Assembly (NCBI RefSeq): GCF_003352185.1
Contig: NZ_CP029608.1
Location: 5,188,501-5,252,500, forward strand
DNA from: Pseudomonas kribbensis
GTDB lineage: Bacteria > Pseudomonadota > Gammaproteobacteria > Pseudomonadales > Pseudomonadaceae
DNA: 64,000 nucleotides
Direction: 5' to 3'
The stretch's first letter is position 1. Each line of letters starts with the position of its first letter. The translations under genes and the position numbers were made by a program. Shown one piece after another: positions 43,686 to 52,200 of the stretch. The notes beneath the pieces are model-generated. The model worked only from the letters and a program-made list of their open reading frames with translations. It did not search any database and was not told the DNA's origin.

Positions 43686-44780
43686 TTAAGGCTTGTGTGC
43701 CCGGGACAGGAATTCGTGGGATTGCATCTCCAGCAGACGGCTGAGGGTCCGCTGGAATTCGAACGTCAGGCGCCCGCCGGTGTACAGGTCTTTCAACTCG
43801 ACTTCAGCAGAAATGATCAGCTTGACGTTACGGTCGTAGAACTCGTCGACCATGTTGATGAAACGACGGGCGATGTCGTCAGTAGTGACGCTCATTTGCT
43901 CCACGCCACTGAGCAGCACGGCGTGGAAGATCTTGCCCAGTTCGATGTAGTCGTTCTGGCTACGCGGGCCGTCGCACAGTTCGCGGAAGTCGAACCAGGC
44001 CACGTCATCACATGTGCGCAGAGCACGGATTTCGCGGTTCTCGATGATCAGCACATCATTTTCCACGGCCGCCGTGCATTCAGGCGTCAGCGCGCGGAAG
44101 CTCTTGCGCAGGCTTTCGTGAGCAGCTTCATCGAGCGGGAAGTGGAACAGCTCCGCTTGTTCGAGGTGACGCAGACGATAGTCGACGCCGCTGTCGACGT
44201 TGACGATCTCGGTGTTCTGCTTGATCAGCGCGATGGCCGGCAGGAAGCGCGCGCGTTGCAGGCCGTCCTTGTACAGACCGTCCGGCACGATGTTCGAAGT
44301 GGCGACCAGGGTTACACCGTTCCTGAACAGCTCTTCCATCAGCGTGCCGAGGATCATGGCGTCGGTGATATCGGAAACGAAGAATTCATCGAAGCAGATG
44401 ACCCGCGACTCAGTCGCAAAACGCTTGGCGATGATGGTCAGCGGGTTTTTTTCGCCGCCGAGGGTCTTCATCTCTTCGTGCACGCGCTTCATGAAGCGGT
44501 GGAAGTGGGTGCGGGTCTTTTCCTTGAATGGCAGCGCTTCGAAGAAGGTGTCCACCAGGTAAGTCTTGCCGCGACCCACGCCGCCCCAGAAATACAGGCC
44601 CTTGACCGGCGTCTGATCCTTTTTGCCAAACAGCTTGCCCAGCAAACCCGGCTTGTTCTGCTCCGCCGCGATCAGATCGTCGTACAGGCGTTGCAGATGA
44701 CGCACGGCAGTTTCCTGCGCCGCATCATGGAAGAAGTCCGGGCGTTTCAGATCAGCTTGATATCGTTCTAGGGGCGTCAT
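43686..44780 (-). CDS. zapE: Cell division ATPase ZapE (AFG1 family)
   Basis: 364 residues, AAA-type ATPase. Walker A GGVGRGKTYLVDTFF at about 66-80, HFHRFMKRVHEEM, Walker B VICFDEFFVSD, and LVATSNIVPDGLYKDGLQRA as in AFG1. ZapE acts at the division ring late in constriction and under low oxygen in E. coli. Monocistronic; upstream it is separated from trpS by a short gap with a G+C hairpin. Confidence 0.95.
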   Translation of the reverse strand: MTPLERYQADLKRPDFFHDAAQETAVRHLQRLYDDLIAAEQNKPGLLGKLFGKKDQTPVKGLYFWGGVGRGKTYLVDTFFEALPFKEKTRTHFHRFMKRVHEEMKTLGGEKNPLTIIAKRFATESRVICFDEFFVSDITDAMILGTLMEELFRNGVTLVATSNIVPDGLYKDGLQRARFLPAIALIKQNTEIVNVDSGVDYRLRHLEQAELFHFPLDEAAHESLRKSFRALTPECTAAVENDVLIIENREIRALRTCDDVAWFDFRELCDGPRSQNDYIELGKIFHAVLLSGVEQMSVTTDDIARRFINMVDEFYDRNVKLIISAEVELKDLYTGGRLTFEFQRTLSRLLEMQSHEFLSRAHKP

Positions 44781-44870
44781 AATTCGTTAGCAAGGCAACA
44801 AAAACGGGCCGTCACTGTAGCGATGGCCCGTGGGAATGGCAATCGGCCCTTGGTCGGGCCGGCCCGTTGA

Positions 44871-46229
44871 TTATTCCTGAACCGGTGTCAGAGCGATCCG
44901 CAGTGACGCGATAGCCGCATCCCGAGACGCCTTATCGTCAAATACAGGCCCGTCAGCAACGTGCTCCGTACCTACCCAAACCGAGAAGGTCTTGTCCCGA
45001 TCCTCACGGATGTCGTAGGCATGGCCAGACTGAAGTGCTTTGACCACCGCGCCCGCGGCCTTTCCATCTTCGAAATTCAACGACAGCAGCAGTTGCTCGC
45101 CGTCAGCCGCCAGCAGACGGAAACGGAAGCTGCCGTCGTCTTCGCGGAAGCTGACGAAGCGCGCAGCTTTCGCGGCCTTCTTCTTGGTGGTCGCGGCCAC
45201 CTGAACCTGATTGACGAACGAGCGCAGGCCGACCGCTTCACGCAGTTCGTTGAGGAACGGCGTCGCCACCGCACGAGCCTTCCTGGCACCGTGTTGCAGG
45301 ATGTCTTCCAGATCCGCCGGACGCTCGATCAGTTGGTGATAACGCTCGCGGGACTCGCCCAGCTCGTTGTCGAGCAACTGGAACAGACGGTTCTTCGCTT
45401 CACCCCAACCCAGACCGCCCAGCAGCTCGCTGCGGAACTCGTCGGCCTGCGCCGGCGTGGCGAATGCCTGGAACAGGGTGAACAGGTGCGAGTTGTCCGG
45501 ATCCTTCGCTTCGCCCGGCGCACGGGAGTCGGTAACGATCCGCGAGATCGCGTCCTTCATGTCCTTGGCGCTGGTGAACAGCGGGATGGTGTTGTCGTAG
45601 CTCTTGGACATCTTGCGACCGTCCAGGCCCGGCAATGTGGCCACGCTTTCTTCGATCAGCGCTTCGGGCATGGTGAAGAACTCCTTGCCCTGGCCGAACA
45701 GGTGGTTGAAGCGCTGGCCGATGTCGCGGGCCATTTCCACGTGCTGGATCTGGTCGCGACCGACCGGCACCTTGTGCGCGTTGAACATCAGGATGTCCGC
45801 CGCCATCAGCACCGGATAGCTGTACAGGCCCATGGTGATGCCGGCATCCGGGTCTTCGCCGGTCTCGACGTTCTTGTCCACCGAAGCCTTGTAGGCGTGG
45901 GCGCGGTTGAGCAGGCCCTTGGCGGCGACACAGGTCAGCAGCCAGGTCAGCTCGGGAATTTCCGGAATGTCGGACTGGCGATAGAAGGTCACACGATCCA
46001 CATCCAGGCCACCGGCCAGCCAGGTCGCGGCGATTTCCAGACGCGAGCGCTGGATGCGCAACGGGTCATCGCACTTGATCAGGGCGTGGTAGTCGGCCAG
46101 GAAGTAGAACGAATCGGCGTTCGTGTCACGGCTGGCGACGATCGCCGGGCGAATGGCACCGGCGTAGTTGCCCAGGTGCGGGGTGCCGGTGGTGGTGATG
46201 CCGGTGAGGATGCGGGTACGGTTCGTCAT
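44871..46229 (-). CDS. trpS: Tryptophan--tRNA ligase with C-terminal extension
   Basis: 452 residues from the ATG at 46227-46229; a TTG eight codons upstream is a weaker choice. Class I synthetase: TPHLGNYAGA in place of HIGH, and GRKMSKSYDN as the KMSKS loop. The E. coli-like enzyme ends near residue 337; the last 115 residues (encoded by 44871-45218) are extra. They start with a Lys/Ala linker (TTKKKAAKAARF) and include GSFRFRLLAADGEQLLLS and VWVGTEHVADG, which look like the small YegP/DUF1508 fold by eye. Pseudomonas TrpS proteins of about this length are usual. Confidence 0.95.
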   Translation of the reverse strand: MTNRTRILTGITTTGTPHLGNYAGAIRPAIVASRDTNADSFYFLADYHALIKCDDPLRIQRSRLEIAATWLAGGLDVDRVTFYRQSDIPEIPELTWLLTCVAAKGLLNRAHAYKASVDKNVETGEDPDAGITMGLYSYPVLMAADILMFNAHKVPVGRDQIQHVEMARDIGQRFNHLFGQGKEFFTMPEALIEESVATLPGLDGRKMSKSYDNTIPLFTSAKDMKDAISRIVTDSRAPGEAKDPDNSHLFTLFQAFATPAQADEFRSELLGGLGWGEAKNRLFQLLDNELGESRERYHQLIERPADLEDILQHGARKARAVATPFLNELREAVGLRSFVNQVQVAATTKKKAAKAARFVSFREDDGSFRFRLLAADGEQLLLSLNFEDGKAAGAVVKALQSGHAYDIREDRDKTFSVWVGTEHVADGPVFDDKASRDAAIASLRIALTPVQE

Positions 46230-46253
46230 GGGTAATCGCTTGTCAGACTGCAA

Positions 46254-46883
46254 TCAATTCGAGAGACGCGGCAGGATCAGATCCTTGAGATCGGTCAGCT
46301 TGCCATGAAAAAAGTGTCCGCATTCTGCCACTTTCAGCAGCTCATGGGGGCGCTGGAGTTTGTCAGACCATTCGTAGACCAGCTGCGGATCGATCACCTC
46401 GTCGGTTTCCGGCTGGATCACGGTCAGCTCGCCCTGCTGCGGCAACTGATCCTGATCGCCCAGGCGCATGACCGCAGGCGCGACCATGAAAAGGTGCTTG
46501 AGCGCCACGCCTTGTGCTTCAAGACGACCGCCGAGACTTGCTGCAACAAATCCGCCGAAGGAGAAACCGAACAGGGTCAGCGGCAGATCCGGGTGCTTTT
46601 CCAGCAACCATGCGGCGGCGGCCCGGGCGTCATCGACTTCACCGCTGCCCATGTCATGGGAACCTTCGCTGGCACCGACGCCGCGGTAGTTGAAACGCAG
46701 GGTGATCAGGCCCGCGTCGCGCGCGGTGCGCTGCAGGGTCGAGACGACTTTGTTGAGCATGGTGCCGCCCTGCACCGGGTTGGGATGGCAGATCAGCGCG
46801 ATGCCGCGTGGCTGCTCGTTGTCCAGGTACAGGGATTCAAGTTGACCCACCGGGCCATCAATCACTACAGGGGTTTCACGCAT
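46254..46883 (-). CDS. Small alpha/beta hydrolase
   Basis: 209 residues from the ATG at 46881-46883. Alpha/beta-hydrolase core: ICHPNPVQGGTMLNKVV oxyanion strand, FNYRGVGASEGSHD, nucleophile elbow GFSFGGFVAASLG, an acid in PETDEVIDP and the catalytic His in ECGHFFHGKL. Of the dienelactone hydrolase-like type with a short lid; the substrate is unknown. It lies 24 bases before trpS and may be cotranscribed with it. Confidence 0.88.
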   Translation of the reverse strand: MRETPVVIDGPVGQLESLYLDNEQPRGIALICHPNPVQGGTMLNKVVSTLQRTARDAGLITLRFNYRGVGASEGSHDMGSGEVDDARAAAAWLLEKHPDLPLTLFGFSFGGFVAASLGGRLEAQGVALKHLFMVAPAVMRLGDQDQLPQQGELTVIQPETDEVIDPQLVYEWSDKLQRPHELLKVAECGHFFHGKLTDLKDLILPRLSN

Positions 46884-47027
46884 CAGCAAGGAAGGAACTC
46901 CGTGACCTCGAATCGGGTCGACTCGTCTAGCAAATTGTCTGTGCCAATCTATTGCGAGTGAATCGCGGTATACAGCGCAGGTTCGAGCCGTTAACGTAAA
47001 GCAAAGCCGTTTATAGAGGAAGGACTC

Positions 47028-47462
47028 GTGGAACACTCGCTCTTAGTTTGGTTGTTACCGACTCTTGCCCTGGTTGTGGGTGTCGCCATTGGTTTCCTGA
47101 TCGCACGCGTTGCGCCGAATGCCGCGCCCAGCCGCACACAGCGTCAACTGGACGATATCCAGGAACGTTTCGACAGTTATCAGAATGAAGTGGTGACCCA
47201 CTTCAACAGCACCGCCAATCTGGTCAAGAAACTGACCCAGAGTTACCAGGAAGTGCAGGATCACCTCGCCGAGGGCGCCAACCGTCTGGCCCTGGACGAG
47301 CAGACCCGTCAGCGTCTGCTGGCTTCTCTGCACTCCGAAGCGGTTCAGGCTCCACGTGAACGCCTGACGCCACCACGCAGCCAGGAGCCGCCGCGTGACT
47401 ACGCGCCGAAGACCCCTAACTCGCCTGGCATGCTGGATGAGCACTACGGCCTGAAGAAGTAA
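47028..47462 (+). CDS. zapG: Z-ring-associated protein ZapG (YhcB, DUF1043)
   Basis: 144 residues from a GTG at 47028 with AGAGGAAGGA just upstream. One N-terminal membrane helix (LLVWLLPTLALVVGVAIGFL) followed by a long coiled coil (RQLDDIQERFDSYQNEVVTH, VKKLTQSYQEVQDHLAEGA) and a proline-rich disordered tail. ZapG links the division machinery with cell wall growth in relatives. Confidence 0.93.
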   Translation: MEHSLLVWLLPTLALVVGVAIGFLIARVAPNAAPSRTQRQLDDIQERFDSYQNEVVTHFNSTANLVKKLTQSYQEVQDHLAEGANRLALDEQTRQRLLASLHSEAVQAPRERLTPPRSQEPPRDYAPKTPNSPGMLDEHYGLKK

Positions 47463-47480
47463 TCAGCCTTCGCACCAACA

Positions 47481-47518
47481 AAAAGCCCCCGGACAATCAC
47501 TTGTCCGGGGGCTTTTTT
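47481..47518. terminator. Bidirectional terminator
   Basis: GCCCCCGGACAA (47485-47496) and TTGTCCGGGGGC (47501-47512) form a twelve-pair stem around TCAC, followed by six T and preceded by four A. It closes zapG and the converging OmpA-type gene. Confidence 0.93.
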
Positions 47519-47529
47519 GTACCTGACGG

Positions 47530-48267
47530 TTACGGATACTGCTGAACCGTACCCGGCTGTTGTTGCTGCTGACCACCGTACTGCTGGCCCGGGATCGCCT
47601 TCAGGTTGACTTCAACGCGACGGTTCTGCGCACGGCCATTGACGTCACCGTTGCTGGCAACAGGATTATCCGGGCCGGCACCACGGGCCGACAGGTTGGC
47701 ACCGCTGACGCCTTGCGAAGTCAGGTAGGTCGCCACGCTCTGCGCACGACGCTGGGACAGGTCCATGTTGTGCTGGCGGCTGCCGGTGCTGTCGGTGTAG
47801 CCGACGATTTCGATCTGGTTCTGGTTGAATTCCCTGAGCGAGCCCGCCAGGTTGTTCAGCGGTTGATAGAAGCTTGGCGCGATGTTCGCCGAATCGGTGG
47901 CGAAGGTGATGTTGCCCGGCATGATCAGTTTGATCTGGTCACCCTGACGCTGCACCTCGACACCGGTGTTGGCCATGCTGGCGCGCAGTTTCTTCTCCTG
48001 CTGGTCGGCGTAATAACCGTAACCGGCAGCGGAAGCACCGACGACGGCAGCGCCGATCAAGGCGCCCTTGCCGCGGTTATTGTGATCGATGGCAGCACCG
48101 GCCAGCGCACCGGCCAGTGCACCGAGGCCGCCGTATTTGGCGGTTTTGCTCATGCCCTGGGAGCCACCGTCGGCCTGACCCTGATTGTCATAAGGGTTGG
48201 GCGAGGCGCAGCCGGACAGTACGGCTACGGCAGTAGCGACAATAATCAAACGACGCGTGGTGAACAT
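47530..48267 (-). CDS. OmpA-family lipoprotein with glycine-zipper segment
   Basis: 245 residues. Lipobox LSGC (Cys at about 20), then a glycine-zipper-like hydrophobic region (YGGLGALAGALAGAAIDHNN, ALIGAAVVGASAAGYGYYAD) as in YiaD, then an OmpA C-terminal domain (about 110-225) with ITFATDSANI, EIVGYTDSTGSRQHNMDLSQ and RRAQSVATYL; it ends in a Gln-rich tail. It should sit in the outer membrane and bind peptidoglycan. Single-gene transcript. Confidence 0.92.
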   Translation of the reverse strand: MFTTRRLIIVATAVAVLSGCASPNPYDNQGQADGGSQGMSKTAKYGGLGALAGALAGAAIDHNNRGKGALIGAAVVGASAAGYGYYADQQEKKLRASMANTGVEVQRQGDQIKLIMPGNITFATDSANIAPSFYQPLNNLAGSLREFNQNQIEIVGYTDSTGSRQHNMDLSQRRAQSVATYLTSQGVSGANLSARGAGPDNPVASNGDVNGRAQNRRVEVNLKAIPGQQYGGQQQQQPGTVQQYP

Positions 48268-48384
48268 GGAGAGCTCCTACTTTTTTTGCATTCTGTGGTG
48301 CAACGGCCGTTTGGCAATGGACCTTTGCGGGCGTTGGATCATGACAATGCACAAAAATTCCGCCGGGCACTCGTGACAAAATGT

Positions 48385-49029
48385 TTAGGCGCGCACGAAC
48401 GGATTTTCCCGCATTTCATCGCCCAGACGCGTGTCCGGACCATGTCCGGCCACAACGGTCGCGTCCTCGTCCAATGTATATAGCCGCTGCTTGATCGATC
48501 GCACGATGGTCGCCTGATCGCCGCCCCACAAATCCGTGCGCCCTACTCCGCGCCGGAACAACGTGTCACCGGCAATCAACAGCTTAGCCTCGGAAAACCA
48601 AAAGCTCATGGAACCCGGTGTATGCCCCGGCGTGTGCAGTGCCACGCCGCAGCCGCAGGCAAGTTCTTCATCATCGCTCAGCCAGCGATCCGGCGATGGC
48701 ACCGGGGCGTAGGGCACACCGAACATTTGGCATTGCATCTCCAGGTTGTCCCACAGGAATTGATCTTCTTTATGCAGGTGCAGGGTTGCGCCGGTTTTCT
48801 CCTTCATCTGCCCCGAAGCCAGAAAGTGGTCGAGGTGCGCATGGGTATGGATGATGCTGACCACTTTCAGACCCAGCGCATCGAGGCGCGCCATGATCAG
48901 GTCAGGATTTCCGCCCGGGTCGACGACGATGGCTTTTTTCGAGATCGGGTCGCCGATGATTGTGCAGTTGCACTGCAAAGGGCCGACGGGAAAGGTTTCG
49001 CGAATCAGCATGGCGTTGGGGCCACTCAT
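48385..49029 (-). CDS. Metallo-beta-lactamase-fold hydrolase (glyoxalase II-like, YcbL type)
   Basis: 214 residues from ATG at 49027-49029, with AGGA eight bases upstream; an internal ATG six codons on is possible. Metal-binding HTHAHLDHFLASG, then HTPGHTPGSM, IAGDTLFRRGVGRTDL and the last His in VVAGHGPDTRLGDE. Short form without the glutathione-binding C-terminal domain of GloB, so type II glyoxalase or a related thioesterase. Confidence 0.9.
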   Translation of the reverse strand: MSGPNAMLIRETFPVGPLQCNCTIIGDPISKKAIVVDPGGNPDLIMARLDALGLKVVSIIHTHAHLDHFLASGQMKEKTGATLHLHKEDQFLWDNLEMQCQMFGVPYAPVPSPDRWLSDDEELACGCGVALHTPGHTPGSMSFWFSEAKLLIAGDTLFRRGVGRTDLWGGDQATIVRSIKQRLYTLDEDATVVAGHGPDTRLGDEMRENPFVRA

Positions 49030-49233
49030 GGGAATTCCTGGACGAACGGTAGTGAGGTTGGTTTCAGAATTCTACTTCACAGGCCGATACAGATCGCCCG
49101 GTCAGTTATTTGACGCCAGCGATCAGAAAAATGATGGCTTAATGATGTCAAACTTCCTGTTTCTGGTGCAAAATCGCATTTTTTTGTAGCGGTCGCATTC
49201 AGGAAGGGCCGCAGCGCACTCAGGAAATCCCCC

Positions 49234-52200
49234 ATGCCTACGCCCAAGACCTACTCCTTCACTTTCCCCGCTTCTCTGACCGGCAATGCCACTGTCGACA
49301 GCCTCATTGCCGGCAGCTACTGGCTGGGGTCCAACTGGGGCAAAGGTGGAACCAGTCTGAGCTATAGCTTCATGGCTCCCGGCACTTCGTACTTCGTCAC
49401 CGACTACAGCCCCGACAATGAATATAACGCGCTGTACGAACTCACTCCGGGTCAGAAGGCAGCGGTGAACTACTCACTGGGGACTTGGGCAGCCGTCACC
49501 AATCTGAACTTCAGCCTGACCACAGACACACTGACCAACGTCGGTGACCTGCGCTTCGGCGGCTATCGGCTGATGGACAACAAGACCGCTGCCTGGGCTT
49601 ATTTCCCTGCCAATACCCCGTCCGGTGGCGATGTCTGGATTGGCCCGCAGACGGGTGAGGCCACCCCGCTGAAGGGGTCTTATGATGTCATGACCTTCAT
49701 CCATGAGATCGGTCACGCACTGGGCCTCAAGCATCCGTTCGACGTCAGCTCGACCAACAAGACACTGCTGGATCCTTCACTGGACGACGTTCACTTCACC
49801 GTGATGAGTTACAGCAGTAATTACTCGTACCAGCCGACGACACCGATGGTTCTCGACATCATCGCGATTCAGAGCCTGTATGGCGTCAACACGATGTGGC
49901 AGACCGGCGACAACGTCTACAAGTGGGCGCCTGACCAGTCTATTTTTGAAACCATCTGGGATGCCGGTGGTAACGACACCATTGATGGCAGCAATCAACT
50001 TGCCGCCGTGAAGATCAACCTGAATGAAGGTGCCTACAGTCAGATCGGCAAGGCCTTCACGGATTTGAACACCCAGGCTGCAATCAATGACGGTCTGGCG
50101 ATTGCCTATGGCGCCAAAATCGAGAATGCCATCGGTTCGGCATTCGATGACGTTCTCATCGGCAACGCACTGAACAACACCCTTAACGGCATGGCGGGTG
50201 CAGACTCCATGACCGGGGGCGACGGTAACGACACCTACTACGTCGATAACGTCGGCGATACCGTGGTTGAACTCGCGAACTTCGGTTCGGGAATCGATAC
50301 CGTCATTTCCTCCATCAGCTACACCCTGGGCAGCAACGTCGAAAACCTTACGCTGGTGGGCACCGACAATCTGACTGCCACCGGCAATGCGCTGAACAAC
50401 GTGCTGATCGGCAACGCCGGCAACAACTTCATTGATGGCGGTGCCGGCGCGGACTTCATGGCTGGCGGCGCGGGCAACGACACCTACATCGTCGACAATG
50501 CCGGTGACGTGGTCAGCGAAACCAGTGCGGTAGTCGGTGAAATCGACAACGTACTGGCCTCGGTCAGCTTCGCACTGGGCGCCAACATCGAGAACCTGAC
50601 CCTCACCGGCACTGGCGACACCTTTGCCCTGGGCAACGCGCAAAACAACGTGCTGATCGGCAACGACGGCAACAACCAGATCTCTGGTGGCGCGGGTCTG
50701 GACACCATGATCGGCGGCAAGGGCAACGACACCTACGGTCTCGATCAGGCCGGTGAGCTGGCCCTGATCCAGGAGCTGGCCGGCGAAGGCAACGACACCC
50801 TGTTGATCACCTACGCATCGACCCTGCAGACCAACGTCGTCGACTTGAACCTCAGCAACCTGCTCAACGTCGAGAACGCCACCCTGCTGGGCAGCGGCAA
50901 CTTCCGGCTGAACGGCAACGCCCTGAACAACACGCTGATCGGCAACGCCGACAGCAACTACATCGACGGCGGCGCCGGTGCGGACTTCATGGCGGGTGGT
51001 GCTGGCAATGACACTTACATCGTCGACAATATCGGCGACGTGGTCAGCGAAACCAGCACCCTGGCGAGCGAAATCGACACGGTACAAGCCTCGATCAGTT
51101 ACACCCTGGGCAACAACGTCGAGAACCTCACCCTCACCGGTACCGGCAACCTCAATGGCACCGGTAATGCCCTGAACAACACCTTGATCGGCAACAGTGG
51201 CGACAACATTCTCGACGGCGGTGCCGGTGCGGACATCATGATCGGCGGCGCGGGCAACGACACCTACATCGTCGACAATGCCGGCGACGTGGTCAGCGAA
51301 ACCAGTACCGTCGTCGGTGAAATCGATACCGTACGGTCTTCGGTCAACTTCGTTCTGGGCGCCAATCTCGAGAACCTGACCCTCACCGGCACTGCCGACA
51401 TCTTTGCCTTGGGCAACTCGCAGGACAACGTGCTGATCGGCAACGACGGCAACAACCAGCTTGCCGGTGGCGCCGGTCTGGACACCATGATCGGTGGCAA
51501 GGGCAATGACACCTACGCACTGGATCAGGCCGGGGAACTGGCATTGGTTCAGGAACTGGCAAACGAGGGCATCGACACCCTTCAACTGACCTATTCCGCC
51601 ACACCGCAGACCAGCACCGTCGACCTGAACCTCAGCAACCTGCGCAACATCGAGAACGTCACCCTGCTGGGCAGCGGCAACTTCACGCTCACCGGCAACA
51701 GTCTGAACAACACCCTCATCGGCAACGCCGACAGCAACATTATCGATGGTGGTGCCGGGGCGGACTTCATGGCGGGCGGTGCCGGCAATGACACTTACAT
51801 CGTCGACAACGTCGGCGACGTGGTCAGCGAAACCAGCACCGTCGTCGGTGAAATCGATACCGTACGGTCTTCGGTCAACTTCGTTCTGGGCGCCAATCTC
51901 GAGAACCTGACCCTCACCGGCACTGCCGACATCTTTGCCTTGGGCAACTCGCAGGACAACGTGCTGATCGGCAACGACGGCAACAACCAGCTCTCTGGTG
52001 GCGCAGGCCTGGACACCATGATCGGCGGCAAAGGTAACGACACCTATGCCCTCGATCAGTCCGGCGAACTGGCACTGATCCAGGAACTGGCCAACGAAGG
52101 CACCGATACCCTGCTTCTGACCTATGCCGCCACCTCACAGATTGTCGATCTGAGCATCAGTAACTTGCAGAACGTGGAAAACGTGACACTGCTGGGCAGC

